Source: Siphonodentalium dalli (Eukaryota > Mollusca > Scaphopoda > Gadilida > Siphonodentaliidae). Taken from it: a stretch of DNA of 64,000 bases. Numbering within the stretch: the stretch's first letter is position 1; every line of letters starts with the position of its first letter. The notes beneath the pieces were generated by a model. That model ran no database searches. It saw only the letters and a program-made list of their open reading frames with translations, and was not told where the DNA came from. Below are positions 46,179 through 56,793 of the stretch, in pieces. The position numbers and the translations under genes are program-made. Location of the stretch: contig CP136068.1 of NCBI GenBank assembly GCA_032622095.1, forward strand, positions 59,730,025 through 59,794,024, in the 5' to 3' direction.

Positions 46179-47727
46179 CAGGCTTGGGGCAATTACTTGT
46201 GAATGTAATTAATTACAATTACAATTACTTCAACATTTTTCAATTACAATTACAATTCCCATTACATCTATTTCACAATGTAATTAATTACAATTACAAT
46301 TACTTTGAAATGTAATTCAATTACAATTACAATTACATTTCAGCACATCATTGAAGTAGGAACACTTTTTATTTATATAAACTCTATTTGATAACAAAAC
46401 ATAAATTTAATACAAGCAAGATGAAATATACAGTGAAGCACACTTGGTACAGAGCAGCCAATGTACTGAGTCCAGTATATGTGTTCGTAGAACTGAGCGA
46501 ATCATGATTTATAGCTGGCAATTCGAGCGTGTTGCATTGGCAGCTTGTAGTCGGGGTTGATCTTCTAGAAATTAGAATGATATCAGAGAGTTATGAATGA
46601 CCGATGTTTTTGTAAACTGAAAGATCCATGTAGGTTGTTGATCACTTGCTGATGGTGCTTGTGTGACTGTGGATTCATAGACATCATGATGCTTTCGCTA
46701 TAAAATGAAAATAATAGAATATTTTAGTAACACACATATATCCATCATTTAATTATTAAGGGAATAAGACTATCTCAGTAAGTCAGACACACAGCCAGGC
46801 CAATTGTAAAGGACAATGGGATAATCAACACTCTGATTGTTAATTAGAGTCATAAACTTAATTAGCCTTTGTGACCACCGGCTTACTGGTAACACAATGC
46901 CTCCAATAGACAGTGCTAATTGGGGGATTATTGAGGCAGATATTTGTTTCCACTTTGTCATTCAGTTGCAAATTAGAAGGGACAAGAAACAATGCATATA
47001 CCAATACCACCATATGACTGAAGTTATATGTCAATGGAATTAAACAAAACTAATACATATATAGAAATGGAAACTTACCTTCAGATGTGTCACAAAATTG
47101 GAGGTAACTTTTTTGGAACTGGATATTGTAGTTGGGCAAAGTTCGCACTTCGCTTTCATAGGACACGATGTGTCTTTCTGCAAATTAAAATGCTGCCAGA
47201 TTTTTTGTCGACATGTTGATAGCATTAGCAATGGTTGGTATGAATTTCTACCATAGCATATATACCATACCAGATGGAGATAATGAAACATGATCATAAG
47301 AGTGATATATTATAGTGATCTATTGTCAATTATTTGAAGTTGGTTTCTCATTGTATTTATCAAAACAAGCCTTCTACTTCAAAGGTTAACCAATGCTTAA
47401 GCAAACAAACAGGAGGTGTCAACAGAATTCATCATTGAGACACAGTGGATAAAAACTCAATGTTGTGACAGTGATAACCAGTCACCAGTCTTGCACTTTG
47501 AAATTTGGATGAATCATGAAAGAGAACTTTGAGAAGAAACAAGTACCTGTGATTTTGAAGTAATTGAAATTAGACCCTAATTACAATTACAATTACATCC
47601 TAACCAATTACAATTGCAATTACATGTAATTGAGAATAAACTCAATTACCAATTACATGCAATTACTTGAAAAAATGTAATTAATTACAATCAATTACAA
47701 TTACAAATTACAATTACCCCATCCCTG
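46179..47727 (-). mobile_element. hAT element with BED-finger exon, 8-bp target duplication
   Basis: ATGGCAGC is duplicated at 46171-46178 and 47728-47735. The ends are CAGGCTTGGGGCAATTAC and (other strand) CAGGGATGGGGTAATTGT, followed on both sides by long runs of AATTACAATTAC words that pair between the arms. The 1.55-kb body keeps one recognisable transposase exon on the minus strand (47225-47079) and is otherwise non-coding. It is an internally deleted derivative of an autonomous hAT, in the RPL27 intron and inside a family-C repeat. Confidence 0.88.
47079..47225 (-). pseudogene. BED zinc-finger exon of a hAT transposase
   Basis: An ATG at 47225 opens 49 codons ending at a perfect donor (CTGAAG|GTAAGT). 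Features in order: IWQHF near residue 10, the C-x2-C pair CELC near residue 30, a Ser/Thr-rich linker, and TSNFVTHLK at the end. This is the BED-finger pattern (Trp/aromatic, CxxC, then Asn and His of the HxxxH pair). The second His would come from the next exon, which is gone along with the catalytic domain. The strand and position fit the first coding exon of the surrounding hAT. It is a relic unless trans-spliced or domesticated. Confidence 0.75.
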
Positions 47728-47743
47728 ATGGCAGCATGTGTTA

Positions 47744-48607
47744 AACAAGACAGTCAATGACTGTGGGGTCGCTCACCAGACTGCAAAGACTGATAAGACT
47801 GGGACTCTGGAGACCACAACAGTCAGAACTTTTCATAATCACTTTAAAAGAAGTAGATCTAAACAGGATATGTGGCCAAATTACCAAATGTACACTACTA
47901 GTTCTTGGCTCTGCCATACATATTTTAAGAATTACTATGTTGTGAAATAGTTATGTCTCTGGCAATGCCCTTATTCGACTTTGTGATGCCATTTTCACAA
48001 ATCTGTCACCCAAGGTAATTTCCTACTAAATATAAGCAAAATAGGCCATTTCATTCCTGCATAGAAGACGTATGATGAATTGCTATGGAGAGAAAGAGTA
48101 ATGTAGCTGGCCTTGCACCTACTTGACCTGGTGACCCTGATTAAACAAATCTGAATCACACATCACCAAAGGAGCTTCAATATTAAATGTGAACTAAATA
48201 GAGCTGGTGGTTCTTTCAAAGAACACTTTTCAAGTTTGCCAAATATGTTCTGGTGAAGTGGTGGGTGTGGGAGAGTTAAATGTCCTGTTGAAAGATTTGA
48301 ACAATACATATGATAGATTGATGTTGTAATTGGGAATTAATGACCTCTAGCAGATCTCCAGGAAATGTTTATAAAAATGTCAGACTTCACTTGCAATTTT
48401 TAATATTTTGTGGAGTTATGTCCCTGCCACATTTGACCCAGTGACCTCATTTGAACAAATCTGAATGTGAGTCACCTGGGCAATATCCACACCAACTATG
48501 AACCCATTCGGTCTTAAGGTTCCAGAGGAGAAGTTTAAAGAATTGTTGACGGACGGACGAGGAGTGATGACTATAGCTCCACCAGAGACTTTGTCTCAGG
48601 TGAGCCA
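47744..48607 (+). mobile_element. Family-D element D4
   Basis: It starts AACAAGA followed by the 7+1+7 hairpin ACAGTCAATGACTGT (47750-47764) and GGGGTCGCTCACC. Core units at about 47950, 48105 and 48415 (GTCCCTG.CAC.TTTGACC, AACAAATCTGAAT.TGAGTCACC). The end is GTTGACGGACGGACGA, AGTGATGACTATAGCTCC, hairpin, GGTGAGCCAAAAA. Confidence 0.78.
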
Positions 48608-48940
48608 AAAACTATTGAAATTATAGAATGACTCCCCCCCCCCCCCCCCCCCCCCCCACTTTGGATCCCAAAATGCAACAGAATTCAAACTTTTTTAATG
48701 GAAGGGGAAGAACTCCATCTTTAATATATAGAGTTATTCCCCCTGCATTGAAAATAATTTAGCTTTTTACTGCAATCTAGATGACAAAACTCTTTGGCAA
48801 CTCAATAAAAACAACATGTCCACAGTTTATTATACTGGATAAGTTGATAATACAATGTTTTGGAGCTTGCTCTTTCAAATGGTATATAATATGCCATATA
48901 TTTTATATAATGTAATCTGGGGGTTAAAAAATTAAGTAGT
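48608..48940. repeat. Poly-C tract and unassigned flank
   Basis: A C run of ~24 at 48635-48658, then AT-rich DNA without recognisable content. Confidence 0.5.
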
Positions 48941-49510
48941 TTACTATTTTATATTCATTTTAGTCTATATAATTAATTTTGAGAAAACAAATTACATCTC
49001 ATTGAACAAATCTGCTAATTCCACCCCTCAACCCATGGGGACATCCCTGCAAGAATAGGACATCTGTGATTTATTGGATGCTTGTCTACATTTGCCTAAC
49101 AATATTTCCTTAACCTTGAAAGCCAGTGCATTCTCTTAGGTGAGGCTACCTATGGGACACTCACATATATAAGACAATGCACTGGCATGATACTAGTACT
49201 TTGTTATAAAATAATAAATATTGGACAAATATTAAAACTAGGAGCTCATTTCTCTTGATCAATGGTCTATTATTTTATATTCATTTTATTTTAGTATATG
49301 TAATTGGTTTTGGAAAAACAATTACATCTCAATGAACAAATCTGAGAAATTTGCCCCCTCCCCAAACATATGTGGGGACATCCCTGCGAGAATACCGGTA
49401 GGACATGTGTGATTTATTTGGATGTCTGACCATATTGGCCTAACAATATTTCCTTGATCTTGAACCCCAGTGTATTCTCTTATATATAGGATAATACACT
49501 GGTGCAGGGT
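48941..49510. repeat. Two tandem copies of a ~310-bp unit
   Basis: TACTATTTTATATTCATTTTA (20-base core from 48942; again at 49269), AACAAATCTG, GGGGACATCCCTGC(A/G)AGAATA, GACAT.TGTGATTTATT, CAATATTTCCTT and TAATACACTGG-type endings recur in order. A shorter third relic (ATATTGG.AAATATTAAAACT, GGGAGCCCACTTC) is at 51688-51730. It precedes D2 and D3, so it may be part of their left domains. Confidence 0.7.
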
Positions 49511-49549
49511 CTTTATTGCTGTACCAGCATAGCTCTGGTAATGAAATGG

Positions 49550-50456
49550 TTAATACTAATGCTATTATAAAATGTGTACACTGTCAAACAGTTAGAGTTG
49601 TATTTGAGATTGCTGTAAACACATAGGATTAAATTTCATTCACAGACATCTTTCTCTCTTACCCTGATAACTGTGGATATTGAGATAAAAGTTAATTACT
49701 TTATAATGACTGGACACACAGCTGTGAGCACTGAGAATTAAGGCTGGTCAGTTCCTGGCATGTCATATAACTAAAGTGTAAGGCTTTTAATGGGGTGAAC
49801 CTTGCAGGGATCTCTGGTGTGGGGTGGCATGGACATGCAGTGGTGGGGTGGAGGGGGGGGGGGGCAAGTGTTTAAAACAAGGATTTGAATTAACTTTTTT
49901 TTAAGAGTTATGTCCCTGGGCCCTGGCTCTGCCCCTATTTGACCCAGTGACCCCATTTGAACAAATCTGAACCCCAGTCACACAAGGACTCTCCATACCA
50001 AATGTAAGCTAAATCGGTCAAATGGTTCAAAAGAAGAAGTCATTCTAAGAATTACTATGGAGGAATAGAGTTATGGCCCTGGTTTCTCAACTAATCAACC
50101 TGGTGACCTCATTTTAACAAATCTGAATGTGAGTCAACTAGGGAACATCCACACCAAATATGAATCCATACGGCCTTATAGTTCAGTAAAAGAAGTCGTT
50201 CTAAGAATTACTATGGAGGAATAGAGTTATGGCCCTGCTTTCACAACTATTCCACCCAGTGACCTCATTTGAACAAATCTGAATGTGATTCACCTAGGGA
50301 ACATCCACACCAAATATGAACACGTTAAGTCTTACGGTTCGGGACGAGAAGATGATTGTTGACGGACGGACGGACGGACGGTCAGACGGACGGACGGACG
50401 ACGGACGAGGAGTGATGACTATAGCTCCACCGGAGACTTCGTCTCAGGTGAGCTAA
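49550..50456 (+). mobile_element. Family-D element D2
   Basis: The left domain (49550-49870) is homologous to 45336-45660. A G run follows at 49853. Core units at 49910, 50060 and 50215 carry TTATGTCCCTGGGCCCTGGC, TTTGACCCAGTGACC, GAACAAATCTGAA, CATTCTAAGAATTACTATGG. A long (CGGA)n microsatellite spans 50359-50405, interrupted once by GTCAGA. The end is the AGCTCCACCGGAGAC/GTCTCAGGTGAGCT hairpin, then AAAAAG. Confidence 0.82.
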
Positions 50457-50768
50457 AAAGGGCCATAACTCTGTAAAAAAAACTCTGGATCGAACCCATA
50501 TTTGAACTAGATCAGTATTTTGGCCTGAGAAACCCATATCCAAAATTTGGTTCCGATCGGATAGAAAATATTTGAGTTATCGCATTATGCGTAAATTGTC
50601 TACTGACATCCATTGTTTTTATACCATTAATTAGGTGTAATGTCCTGTTTTGAAAATATGAAGATTTCCGTAAACAATTTAACACAAAATGGCATGTCCG
50701 TAGACAGAGACGAGTAGTCAATCCGGACGTCGACACTATGTGCACCATACTATGGTAAGGGTACACAT
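50457..50768 (+). mobile_element. Family-C 3' part
   Basis: GGGCCATAACTCTG, CGAACCCATATTTGAACTAG, AAAATTTGGTTCCGATCGGA and GAGTTATCGCATTATGCGTA form one core unit. The end is TCAATCCGGACGTCGACACT, then the hairpin TGTGCACCATAC/GTAAGGGTACACA and AAAAAC. A microsatellite is absent here. Confidence 0.7.
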
Positions 50769-50770
50769 AA

Positions 50771-51110
50771 AAACTGGGATCTGATCTACATGTATCACTG
50801 AAGCTATTTTGTGATGCCTCTTTTGGAAATTTGAAGGACAGTGGTAGCCAAGGAGGACATGTTATTCTACTATGTGATAGCAATGGATCATTCTCACCTA
50901 TTTCTTGGAACTCTAAAAGGATATGCAGAGTTGCTTGTAGCACTCTAGCTGCTGAAACTTTTGCAATGACAGATGCTATTGATGTGGGTGTTTTTCTATC
51001 CGATCTGTTTGCTGAACTGACTATAAAAAAGTTGGTCTTTGGAGTGTGTAACAGATTCGAAGTCACTTTATGAAGCAGTGAAATCGAACAAATGTGTGTC
51101 TGAAAGGACG
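50771..51110 (+). pseudogene. RNase H fragment of a Ty1/copia-type retrotransposon, frameshifted
   Basis: An open frame from 50771 contains LKLFCDASFGNLKDSGSQGG (first catalytic Asp in CDAS), PISWNSKRI, then CRVACSTLAAETFAM (catalytic Glu in AET). A one-base shift near 51038 moves the continuation to another frame, with CVTDSKSLYEAV (third acidic residue in TDS) and SNKCVSE. Order and spacing of D, E, D match the RNase H domain that ends copia-type Pol. Nothing upstream (integrase, reverse transcriptase) or any LTR is present; family-C and family-F elements abut both sides. It is a dead fragment. A 184-codon antisense frame (51066-50512) is a shadow. Confidence 0.72.
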
Positions 51111-51124
51111 GACAGGTTAATACG

Positions 51125-51600
51125 GACTTCTGGGAAAAAAGAAAAAAAAATTGAGACCGGCAAGAAAATCTCAGCCATGCCGGGTACCGGAAACAGTCGA
51201 AAAGGGGTTAATAACTCCGTTAAAAAAAATAAAATTCCGTCATCTATATACATGTTGCACATCTTCAATATGTGGGTAACAATACGCTGAAGTTTCAAAT
51301 ATCTATGATCAAAGCAGCAGGAGGAGTTGATTACACCATGAAGGTACTCTCATACAGAAAATTATAAAAAATGTTGAAATTTTCTAAGTCGAAAAGGGTT
51401 AATAACTCCGTCTAAAAATTATTTTTCCGGCACAACTTCAATATATGGACAACAATATTCTGAAGTTTCAAATCTCTGGGATGAAATCTGTAGGAGGAGA
51501 TGATTACACCATGAAGGTACTCAAGTGTGACGGACGGACAGACTGAGCCCGTTTCTATAGTCCTCCGAAAATTAATTTTTCGGGGGATAAATAGTAGGAA
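51125..51600 (+). mobile_element. Family-F tandem-core element
   Basis: Two units about 180 bp apart: GTCGAAAAGGG(G)TTAATAACTCC, CAATAT(G/A)TGG(G/A)(T/C)AACAATA, GAAGTTTCAAAT, AGGAGGAG(T/A)TGATTACACC, ATGAAGGTACTC. After the second come GACGGACGGACAGACTGAGC and a hairpin TATAGTCCTCCGAAAA/TTTTTCGGGGGATA. The layout is the same as in families C, D and E but with no sequence match to them. Confidence 0.72.
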
Positions 51601-51674
51601 AAAATAGACAAAAGATCTGAAAGGTTTTAAATAACCATACCAATCATCTAAGCTTAATGAAACTTTTTTTTTAT

Positions 51675-52282
51675 ATAAAATAAAATAAATATTGGTAAAT
51701 ATTAAAACTGGGAGCCCACTTCGCTTGACCAATGGCCTTTAATTTTATACCTCCCCACCCAGCCCCCGTCCACACTTCCCTGGGAGAATGAGACGCGAGT
51801 CTAAAAAAAAATAATCAAAATCAAATGTTAAAATGAAAAATATTTTATTACTTTTTTCATTTTAAATTTTGATTTTTTTTTAATTGAGCAAGGATTTCAA
51901 TTTTAAAATATTTATTATTTCATTCTTTTTTAAGAGTTATGTCCCTGGCTCTGCCCCTATTTGACCCAGTGACCCCACTTTAAACAAATCTGAACCCCAG
52001 TCACCCAAGGACTCCTCATAACAAATATTAGCTAAATCGGCCCAATGGTTCTTGAGAAGTCGTTCTAAGAAATACTCTGGAGGAATAGAGTTATGGCCCT
52101 GGTTTCGCAACTAATTGACAGGGTGACCTCATTTGAACAAATGTGAATGCGAGTCACCTAGGGAACATTCACAAAATATGAACCCATTCGGCCTTCTAGT
52201 TCTGGAGATGCATCTTGATGGATGGACGGACAGAGAGTGATGACTATAGCTCCACCGGAGACTTCGTCTCAGGTGTGCTAAA
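51675..52282 (+). mobile_element. Family-D element D3
   Basis: Left-domain relic at 51688-51730, core units at 51935 and 52085 (TTATGTCCCTGGCTCTGCCC, TCTGAACCCCAGTCACCCAA, GAGTTATGGCCCTGGTTTCG), GATGGATGGACGGACAGA, and the 3' hairpin ending GTCTCAGGTGTGCTAAA. The final tail is the target of the foldback element at 52283. Confidence 0.75.
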
Positions 52283-52482
52283 CAAGCCTTGAAATAGGGT
52301 GTCTGTCATTTGCAGAATGAGGTCCCCAGAGGGTGAATTTAGTGATGCTACCCCGTGTGATGCCGAGGTGTAAGCAGAATGAGGTCCCCAGAGGGTGAAT
52401 TTGGCGATGCTAGCCCGCATCACTAAATTCACCCTCTGGGGACCTCATTCTGCAAATGACAGACACCCTATTTCAAGGCTTG
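52283..52482. mobile_element. Foldback MITE, 66-bp perfect arms, 8-bp target duplication
   Basis: GTGCTAAA flanks both sides (52275-52282, 52483-52490). Arms of ~66 bp starting CAAGCCTTGAAATAGGGTGT are exact inverted copies. A third partial copy of the arm (GCAGAATGAGGTCCCCAGAG) sits in the loop at 52373. An 8-bp duplication suits hAT or P-like MITEs, though the CAAGCC terminus is not the usual CAGGG. It lies 122 bp from the RPL27 exon 3 donor. Confidence 0.85.
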
Positions 52483-52604
52483 GTGCTAAAAAGCTACCAT
52501 TCATGTTATTTCCGACATTCTGTTTATATGGCCTTTCTGTACAAGTCTCAAGAAAACAGAGTGACCTCCTTTTATAACTACAAACTTGAAAATACTATAA
52601 GCAC

Positions 52605-52774
52605 CTTGTTGGCATGAGATGGTTATAATTGTATACTCTGATAAAGGCCTTTATCTTTGATCGGTTTTTCATCCTCCTCTTGCCCATGCCTTTTTTAACT
52701 TTCAGTGGATATTTGTCTATTCCAGCAACTAAAGCATGCCCATACTGTTTATCTTGTGTGCCTTCATCATAGTT
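52605..52774 (-). CDS. RPL27: 60S ribosomal protein L27 (eL27), central coding exon
   Basis: On the minus strand, TTTTTTTTTCAG acceptor then 56 codons plus two bases (ACA AG) and a GT donor (GTGCTT, weak). The peptide opens [20 protein letters not shown] and later has [17 protein letters not shown] and YNYNHLMPT. This matches animal eL27 around residues 28-84 ([18 protein letters not shown]...MGK...[18 protein letters not shown]). Phase 0 at the start and a split Arg at the end agree with the human gene structure. The upstream exon, which should encode M-GKF.KPGKVV...AGR.A.RKA..VK, was searched for by eye to base 64000 on this strand and not found. Confidence 0.94.
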
Positions 52775-54360
52775 CTGAAAAAAAAATCATTGATAATACT
52801 ACATGATGTATCTTCAATTTATGATAATTATACTTCCATGGTGTAACCAAGAAGTATATTTTTCTATTGCGGCTTGATAATTGAGTTTTCCGACAGAGAA
52901 CACAACTTTCAACTCCTTTTTAATTTGGTCAGGCATAATATAAACTGTAAGCAGTGTTCCAAGCACCGTTTCGATGACACATTGTCAAAATTAGTGAACA
53001 GTGATAACAGATAATAAATACTGTTCAAACAATCATGCATACTCATGCATGAGTTATTGTTGCCATGTGTGATATGTCAGGTGGATGAGCTGAGTGTTTA
53101 TAAACACCTGTCGGCTTATTTAATACTTTAAAATGGGAACGCATAGTTCTCACCTACCTACATGTATACAGCACGCATCTATTACGGGCATGTAACATGA
53201 ACCAGTGATTGAGAGTTAAGTATCCACATATGGGTTGAAACAAAGGGATATAATCATATAACAAGGCCCATGTGCGTTTTCAGAACGCATAAATTATTAG
53301 AGTTATATCCCTTCGACCATAGAGCTTAATACTACACATTGCCATGTTATTTATTGGTGAGGAATTGGTTGTTTGTGAGACTACGGTATTTATTAGTGGG
53401 AATTGGTAGTATCGGGAGACTTCAATGTACATATACAGCAGTCCTGGGAATTAGCGTTGGCATCTGGCAGTGCCGAGGCAAAAGCCGCTGTGAAATGAAT
53501 TCAGTTCGGCATTTTTTTAGCCGAGGAAAAAAGATAGACATGTTCAATTAGTTTGTGAAATTGACGCTTGTTGAAGCGCTAGCAGCCTAGCAATGCCATG
53601 ATCTGTACAGCACATGTCCACAAAATCATTTTACTCGCAATTTGCACACATTGACACAATCAGCTGGTGGGGCCAATATAAAATCTGATATGGTAATCCG
53701 TCTCCAAGCAACCGGTTACGGTTGACAGAACAAGCTGCAACAACTTGAAAGGAGGTCATTGTGCCAGTCGCATGCGCGCGACATACCAATCCTCTCACAA
53801 TGTAGCCAACTGATGCTAGCGCTTTGATGTTTCCGACGAAGCATATCCGATGTTTTAAAACTTTTTCGACTGCATGTTTCCGGGAAGTTTAGGACTATAT
53901 AAATACTTACTCTAACTTCCATGTTTGTTGGGACCATATGATGGGTTTCAATCTACATGGAGAATATTACAACTTGGGACGGTATTACGATATTTTTATT
54001 TCAGACGGGCTATTGGTGCATGTATTCAATTCTAAGCTTGTCCAATGCTTATTAGGAGACATGACATAATAGCAATACACTGTTCGTACAGCAATGCACC
54101 GTTCTCAGCCCGAGAATGATTAGAAATTTCAGCGAATTCTAATTAGGTAGTCGAATTGACACAATATATATCCATACGTATTTACGATGGAATATGCAAA
54201 TTGAGTATATATTGATACATTTTCGTTTTAGTGACGCATTGTCACTACAGTGCATGTGCGATGTGATTCAATGTCAGTTCGGTAGTGCACTGCAATGTGA
54301 TGTACGGTCTGTGTAGTGTTCGTGGTAGACTACAGTGATGCACTGTCATGTAGAGTGCAA
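52775..54360. other. Putative RPL27 intron, no recognisable content
   Basis: No gene or bounded repeat. TATTTATT(G/A)GTG.GGAATTGG occurs twice at about 53348 and 53390. TCGCATGCGCGCGAC at 53767 is an isolated CpG-rich, NRF1-like word on a background without other promoter features. Confidence 0.3.
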
Positions 54361-54534
54361 GCGTGGTTTAGGACATTCAGTAATGTTCTTTCATGGGCAC
54401 AGATGCAGATGGGCTTGTACACAATGATGCAATTTCCTATTTAGGGTGTTATTTAGAACATTCAGTGATGTTGTGACATCTGCGCAGATGCAAATGGGCG
54501 ATGTAATTGTGATGGAATGTTTGTAATTGTTAGT
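54361..54534. repeat. Duplicated ~85-bp unit, split by element A4
   Basis: TTTAGGACATTCAGTAATGT at 54367 and TTTAGAACATTCAGTGATGT at 54450 head two copies, both with GCAGATGCA(G/A)ATGGGC. A related piece (GATGCAATTCGCTATCC, GGGTGTTGTTATT) appears at 55513 on the far side of A4, so A4 probably inserted into this repeat. Confidence 0.5.
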
Positions 54535-55455
54535 TCGTAAAGTTTGAGCCATTGCCATGGCTTTGTCGTCCGTGTGTGTGTGTGTGCATGTCTTTGTGAT
54601 CAGTCAACAATTTCCTTTAGCATGGGTGACAGGTCGTACCTTTGGTCGGATCATTATATAATTTATCATAGTTGTTGACATTGACATGTAGATGGGAACG
54701 AGTCATTTTGGGGTCATTCGGCAAAAAAAAAAACAAGGCCGCCAGCAGCCATCTTGGATTTTACTCTTTGCATTACTAAATCCTTTAGCACTGGCTACAG
54801 GTCCTACCTTTGGTCGGATCATTATGAAATTTGTCACGGCTGTTGACATTGACGTGTAGATGGGAACGAGTCCTTTTGGGGTCATTCGGCAAAAAAACAT
54901 GGCCGCCATGGGCCATCTTGGATTTCAAAATTCAATCCATTAGCACGGGCTACAGGTCGTACTGTTCGTCTGATCATGAAGTTTGTCATGGATGTTAATA
55001 TTGACATGTAGATGGGAACAAGTAATCTTGGATTTTACTCTTTGCATGACTACAACCTTTGGCACAAGCTACAGGTCGTAGCTTTGGTCGGAATCGGATC
55101 TTCATGAAATTTGTCATGGATGTTAACAATGACATGTAGATGGGAAACAGTCATTTTGGGGTCATTCGGCCAAATAAAATGGCCGCCAGCAGCCATCTTG
55201 GATTTTACTCTTTAAAATACTAAATCCTTTGATACAGGCTACAGGTCATATCTTTTGTCCGATCATCATGAAATTTATGATGGATGTTAACAATGACATG
55301 TAAATGGGAACGAGTCTTTTTGGGGTCAATCGGCAAAAAAGATGGCTGCCAGTGGCCATCTTGGATTTTACTCTTTGCATAACTAGGCCCTTCAACTTTC
55401 CACATTCCTAACCACTCCATTGACTAATACATGAAATTATTCCCTTTCCAAGTTC
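54535..55455 (-). mobile_element. Family-A element A4, inverted, 5'-truncated
   Basis: Read on the minus strand it runs from CCAACTTGGAAAGGGAATAA..TGGAGTGGTTAGGAATGTGG through about five core units to GGAAATTGTTGACTGATCAC, a (CA)n stretch, CCATGGCAATGGCTCAAACT. The outermost 5' bases with the hairpin seen in A1-A3 are absent, and the 3' hairpin is shortened. Confidence 0.8.
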
Positions 55456-56793
55456 ATTTATATTGGGATAGTATGTGCAATTCATTTGATTACATGTAAA
55501 TGCAGTCCACGCGACGATGCAATTCGCTATCCTATATGGGTGTTGTTATTCTTGGGGAATATTCGGGACGTCGGATGGAACGCCGTACTAGGGGAAATTA
55601 TGATAATTTCCTAAAGAATATACTAATAGTATAGCATAATGATGATAAGAATGTGATAATATTCACAAAACACGTTTTCTGTCCGAGAAAATACAGGTCG
55701 ACTGTTTAGTTTCTCGCAAAAAGCACAGTGGATTGTGTCACGATATTGCGCAATTTCATTAGGAGTTTTAAAACCGGCGTAAAGCGCGCAATTCTTTATT
55801 TGGCATGTATTACCAACAAATACTACCTAGATTGAAAAATATTCATCTCTTTGCAAGAACAATTATATTATGTAAACGTTTTCTGTCTGATCATTTCCCA
55901 ATCATGAAGTAACGTGGTTTAATTTTGAACTGACAGCGGGTAAAATGGGTCGATTAAAATCAAATTTGTTGTGATTTGAATGCGATTATTGATGGCGCCA
56001 ATAATGTTATATACACATTCCACAACACAATGGAATATTTCCATTGGACGGTACGGTACGGTAGTTCCCAGTGTTGTCTATAAACAATCGTAACGTAACT
56101 TTTTTGATGTTTGTTTACATAACCAAGAGTACAAATATGACAACAACATGCAATCTACGCGATATTTATGATTTGTATGAGAACATCTGTCTATTATATA
56201 ATAATATTTCTGTTTGTGGTGGTTTTAGTGGATGTCACTATTTTAAAACATATCCACAGGGAAGGCTGCCCATATCTTTAACAATTGAACCTATTTTATA
56301 TAAAATAGATAACGCCGATACTGCAGGTAGCGCTCAGGTCACACATTTTCGCACCAGTTTCTATATACATTGATCCATTTTACTATGATTTTTGCCAGCG
56401 GATATAATGAGTTGACTTTTTTCCTACTTGAGAATTATTTTAATATTTCCACAGGTTATATATGTCGCAATTTCCAGAACATGACAGTCATCACTACCAA
56501 ATTCTTAAAAGAAGTTTGCATATGGTGTCATGCGAACATTCTACTCAGGAAAGTGCGGGAAAGCGAATAAATGGAATGAAATGCTGCCAGTTTCACACTC
56601 ATGCATGTTATCAAACGATCGACGTTCTTTACTTATAACTGATCAAATTGTCTTAATTAGGTTACACAATCATTTTTTATTATAATTTCTAGATTTATGC
56701 CCATGCAGGGATGTGTTTATTATTAACAACATGCATAACTAACTATATATATATGCTTCTGAAAGAACCCGAATATGTGCATATATAGTCATA
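55456..56793. other. Unassigned AT-rich interval
   Basis: No gene recognised. Two consecutive plus-strand frames (56071-56373 and 56370-56570) overlap end to start but have AT-rich, low-information translations and no known domain. Confidence 0.3.

Noticed and set aside
50512-51066. 184-codon minus-strand frame, the longest in the window
   Set aside because: It is antisense to the RNase H fragment and runs into a family-C repeat; the opposite strand has the recognisable domain.
55930-55960. ATGGGTCGATTAAAATC as a possible eL27-like start
   Set aside because: It is on the plus strand, opposite to RPL27, and the frame does not continue as eL27.
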